Below are positions 9,084-12,103 of a DNA stretch of 12,103 nt, one piece after another. Within the stretch, counting starts at the first letter, position 1, and each line of letters opens with the position of its first letter. A model generated the notes under the pieces. The model made no database searches. It was not told the DNA's origin and saw only the letters and a list, made by a program, of their open reading frames with translations. The position numbers were made by a program, and so were the translations under genes. Source of the stretch: Saccoglossus kowalevskii. Lineage: Eukaryota; Hemichordata; Enteropneusta; Harrimaniidae. Where the stretch lies: positions 22,865-34,967 of the forward strand of contig NW_003142864.1 of assembly GCF_000003605.2 (NCBI RefSeq), written 5' to 3'.

Positions 9084-9460
9084 TATTTCTTGTAAAAACG
9101 TAAAATGCCTTTAACCTGTACCAGGTATCCCCTTGCCCCTGACAATATGTTCAAACTATATTTGTGTACGACACACACAAACGTTGTTTCCTGTAAACCA
9201 ATTAAAAGGGCAGCAAAGCAAGTCCTATAAGATAACATGTGTATGGACAAATATATGCCCCAACAGTTTAGAAATGGAGCACTTCCTGTTTATGGGAGGC
9301 GCCATTTTGTTTGTTCTTCCAATAAAATTGCGGAGTGAGACAGCTCATTCATGATAGCTGTATGTTCAGTATGTTGGTTAAACAATAAGGCAACGGACTA
9401 AAAATAGTTTATACATGTATTTGAATGGTGTTTCGAGTAATTTTGAGCAGCGTCCTCACT

Positions 9461-9496
9461 AGTCGTACGTAGCGATTTCTTGAATCGCACACGACT
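9461..9496. repeat. Compound inverted repeat, two nested 6-bp stems
   Basis: Outer arms AGTCGT (9461-9466) and ACGACT (9491-9496) enclose inner arms GCGATT (9472-9477) and AATCGC (9483-9488). The loop is TCTTG, and an asymmetric internal loop has ACGTA on the left and AC on the right. All 12 base pairs are canonical Watson-Crick. No transcription signal is evident. Confidence 0.55.
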
Positions 9497-9960
9497 CACT
9501 TTATTATAACAGACATGTAGATGTATTAATAATTTCGAAAGGAAATATTTACAAATATATTTACATCCAAATAATCATTTGTGATATCAAAATGTATTCA
9601 TTTCAAAGTTTTTCTACAATTTATCAAGTTACGCGATAAATCGTATAACAGTGACAAAATCATTTGCTTTGAGAGCGTCAACGTCAAAGTTCTAAATCAG
9701 CTTGAGTTTTTTTTCAAATTTCACACTGAAAGTCGAAGATTCGCATGTGTAGTGCAGGATAAGGGGGCCACGTAAACATGCATGGCGTGGTGTTGTGTTT
9801 GTGGACGTTCCAATCGACGTGACAAAAATAATACCCCCTTTACCGAATACTTGTAGTCTGACATGTTTGTATTCGCCTCCATGACATAAGCAGACGTCTT
9901 GATTACAGCCTATTTCCGACCAGTCTCGCTACATGCGGGAACAGCATGTACGCTTTCTCT

Positions 9961-10000
9961 TAAGAAATAATACTTTTACCCATGGGGCGTTATTTTCTTA
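9961..10000. repeat. 40-bp imperfect palindrome centred on CCCATGGG
   Basis: Outer arms TAAGAAATAATAC (9961-9973) and GTTATTTTCTTA (9989-10000) pair with single-base bulges. The perfect 8-bp palindrome CCCATGGG (9979-9986) lies near the centre. The two symmetry centres are within about 2 bp of each other. No flanking target-site duplication or open frame identifies it as a mobile element. Confidence 0.5.
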
Positions 10001-10136
10001 TGTACGGATATTTACATAATTGTTGCCGTCATTTTGTGTCCTGCCTCTATTTTATAAATAGTTATTAAGCGTTTATTATTTTCATCGTGACACTGACAAT
10101 CGTAAACAATAATTTTCATTCATGTATATCCAATGC

Positions 10137-10166
10137 GTCCATTCCTTAATAGATATGGAATGGGAC
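10137..10166. repeat. Imperfect inverted repeat
   Basis: GTCCATTCC and GGAATGGGAC pair with one bulged base around an 11-base loop. It could form a small hairpin. No other evidence points to function. Confidence 0.35.
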
Positions 10167-10959
10167 TATTGATGCCTTTCTTAAACCTAGATTTGTGTAA
10201 CTATGACAACCTGTGTTGACCAATGGCCCATAATTTTGATGATGTATCATATTTAGGAAGATACTGTTCTTCAAAAATGTCACGGCCGATGTAATCTTGC
10301 ACCTTTGCACTAAAATTACAATAAAATATACAGATTAGTTCACCAAAATTCACAGATATGTAATATTTTCAATTTTTAAAAACGTCACTGAATTGTGTAC
10401 GCTTCTTTGAGCCAAATTTGGGTCAGCTAAAGTCTGCAATAGTTTGAACGTTCCCGACCTACGTAACTTGATCCCACGGCGCAGACAATGCTTTAGGCGA
10501 TGCACCGATGTAATTTTAGCGACGTGGCCCTACCTATTGTGTGCGTAAGGGAGGGGGGGTCATCGTACATTTTGTTGCACCAACGTCTCGTTTGTCAATG
10601 TTATCTATCGGAAGTACAACCCCATGTGTACAAATGCAAGTTCACCTAACGTTAATGATAATGTTCATCAAAATCACCAATATATGCAGATACGGCGATA
10701 TTGCGTTGGCATGGTTACTCATACATTGATTGACATATGTATGTTAAAAGTGAGTGTTTTGCTAATCCGTTCTTACTTTTAGTACGTGTACTAATAAAGA
10801 GAAGTGACACTTATCATACACCCCACCTCATATCTACAAATGTTTTGTTCTAATACAATGTATCAGTACAACTCTTTATAGAACGTGGTCTATTTATCCT
10901 ATAATCTGTGTACATGACATTTATATGGTGCCACGAAAATCTTTTGGGAAAAATTCTTA

Positions 10960-12103
10960 CATGAATTACAAAAACAGGCAGCTTCTTATAATCATGTATT
11001 GCACCAAACAAGATACTAAATCATTATACTTCATCATGTATTGTATCAAACAAGATACTAAATCATTATACTCCGTCATGTATTGTATAAAACAAGATAC
11101 TAAATCATTATACTCCGCCATGTATTGTATCAAACAAGATACTAAATCATTATACTCCATCATGTATTGGATCAAACAAGATACTAAATCATTATACTCC
11201 GTCATGTATTATATCAAACAAGATACTAAATCATTATACTCCTTCATGTATTGTATCAAACAAGATACTAAATCATTATACTCCATCATGTATTGTACCA
11301 AACAAGATACTAAATCATTATACTCCGCCATGTACTGTATCAAACAAGATACTAAATCATTATACTCCGTCATGTACTGTATCATACAAGATACTAAATC
11401 ATTATACTTCGTCATGTACTGTACCAAACAAGATACTAAATCATTATACTTCATCATGTACTGTATCAAACAAGATACTAAATCATTATACTCCGTCATG
11501 TACTGTACCAAACAAGATACTAAATCATTATACTTCATCATGTATTGTACCAAACAAGATACTAAATCATTATACTCTGTCATGTACTGTATCAAACAAG
11601 ATGCTAAATCATTATACTCCTCATGTATTGTACCAAACAAGATACTAAATCACTATACTCCGCCATGTATTGTATCAAACAAGATACTAAATCATTATAC
11701 TCCGCCATGTACTGCACCAAATAACATACTAAATCATTATACGCCGTCATGTATTGTACCAAACAAGATACTAAATCATTATACTCCGTCATGTATTGTA
11801 TCAAACAAGATACTAAATCATTATACTTCGTCATGTATTGTATCGAACAAGATACTAAATCATTATACTCCGTCATGTATTGTACCAAACAAGATACTAA
11901 ATCATTATACTTCATCATGTACTGCACCAAATAACATACTAAATCATTATACGCCGTCATGTATTGTATCAAACAAGATACTAAATCATTATACTCCGCC
12001 ATGTATTGTATAAAACAAGATACTAAATCATTATACTCTGGTATGTATTGTACCAAACAAGATACTAAATCATTATACTCTGACATGTATTGTACCAAAC
12101 AAG
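10960..12103. repeat. 42-bp minisatellite array, 26 full units, running off the right edge
   Basis: Units of 42 bp begin with ATGTATTGTATC (or close variants), continue through AAACAAG and ATACTAAATCATTATACT, and end in CCGTC. Full units start at 10994 and then every 42 bp, except for one 41-bp unit at 11582-11622. A truncated, diverged unit lies at 10960-10992, and the last unit is cut by the window end at 12103. Two + frames (repeating MYCIKQDTKSLYSV and CIVSNKILNHYTPS) and one - frame (YNDLVSCLIQYMTE) are almost stop-free because 42 is a multiple of three. The 1-bp deletion at 11582-11622 moves the long + frame from one open phase to the other. Two units (11707 and 11917) place TAA in the first phase. 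No initiator context, splice signal or codon-position bias supports a protein. Total array length is unknown. Confidence 0.97.

Larger units (their letters stand above)
8110..10959. other. 2.8 kb of unique A+T-rich sequence, no gene recognised
   Basis: Contains no frame longer than about 100 codons and none with recognisable motifs. The 98-codon frame ending at 8385 has a hydrophobic C-terminal half that is explained by T-rich sequence. A loosely repeated word of the type TGTAA-N-GTAAA occurs at about 8866, 8923, 9009, 9039 and 9091. Several inverted repeats are listed separately. No tRNA boxes, splice-defined exon series or transposon ends were found. Confidence 0.55.

Noticed and set aside
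6100-9315. GGCGCCATTTTGTT words at about 6102 and 9298 as YY1-type sites or a dispersed repeat
   Set aside because: The shared word is about 14 bases with no matching flanks. A few such matches are expected in 12 kb of A+T-rich DNA.
10925-12013. 362-codon open frame on the + strand with 14-residue repeats
   Set aside because: It lies within the 42-bp array. A 1-bp deletion near 11620 merely switches between two open phases, the minus strand is also open, and changes in the variable part of the unit are largely amino-acid altering.
11604-12098. Minus-strand open frame with YNDLVSC repeats
   Set aside because: Shadow of the same 42-bp array; openness follows from the period being a multiple of three.

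Overview
The window looks like intergenic or satellite-rich nuclear DNA from a eukaryote, most likely an invertebrate animal. About 12.1 kb of A+T-rich sequence contains no recognisable protein-coding gene, no operon structure, no rRNA or tRNA, and no intact transposon. It does contain at least five sequence-unrelated tandem-repeat arrays covering roughly 28% of its length. I cannot name the species; CpG dinucleotides are not obviously depleted, which fits many invertebrates better than vertebrates, but that is inference.

Layout: (1) 1-1246, a 24-bp minisatellite of about 52 units that enters from the left edge, has higher-order organisation, and decays at its right end. (2) 1247-2180, unique sequence with one short GTGTGA microsatellite. 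(3) 2181-2336, a small composite array of 12-bp and 8-bp GT-rich units. (4) 2337-3277, unique sequence. (5) 3278-3768, twelve units of a 41-bp minisatellite with a 13-bp palindrome at most unit junctions. (6) 3769-7199, 3.4 kb of unique sequence with a few short inverted repeats. (7) 7232-7605, an old, strongly diverged array with a period near 39-42 bp. (8) 7977-8109, a (CGATGT)6 microsatellite followed by a purine-rich tract. (9) 8110-10959, unique A+T-rich sequence with compound inverted repeats at 9461-9496 and 9961-10000. (10) 10960-12103, a 42-bp minisatellite of 26 full units that leaves through the right edge.

The longest open frames (up to about 360 codons) lie inside the 24-bp and 42-bp arrays. 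Their periods are multiples of three and the units carry few stops, so frames stay open on both strands at once. I read these as by-products of repetition. The remaining open frames, at most about 113 codons, match no family I recognise. The strongest candidates for something functional are the 42-bp array, where a ~24-bp core is far less variable than the other 18 bp of the unit, and the compound dyads near 9.5 and 10.0 kb. No genes working together can be described from this window.
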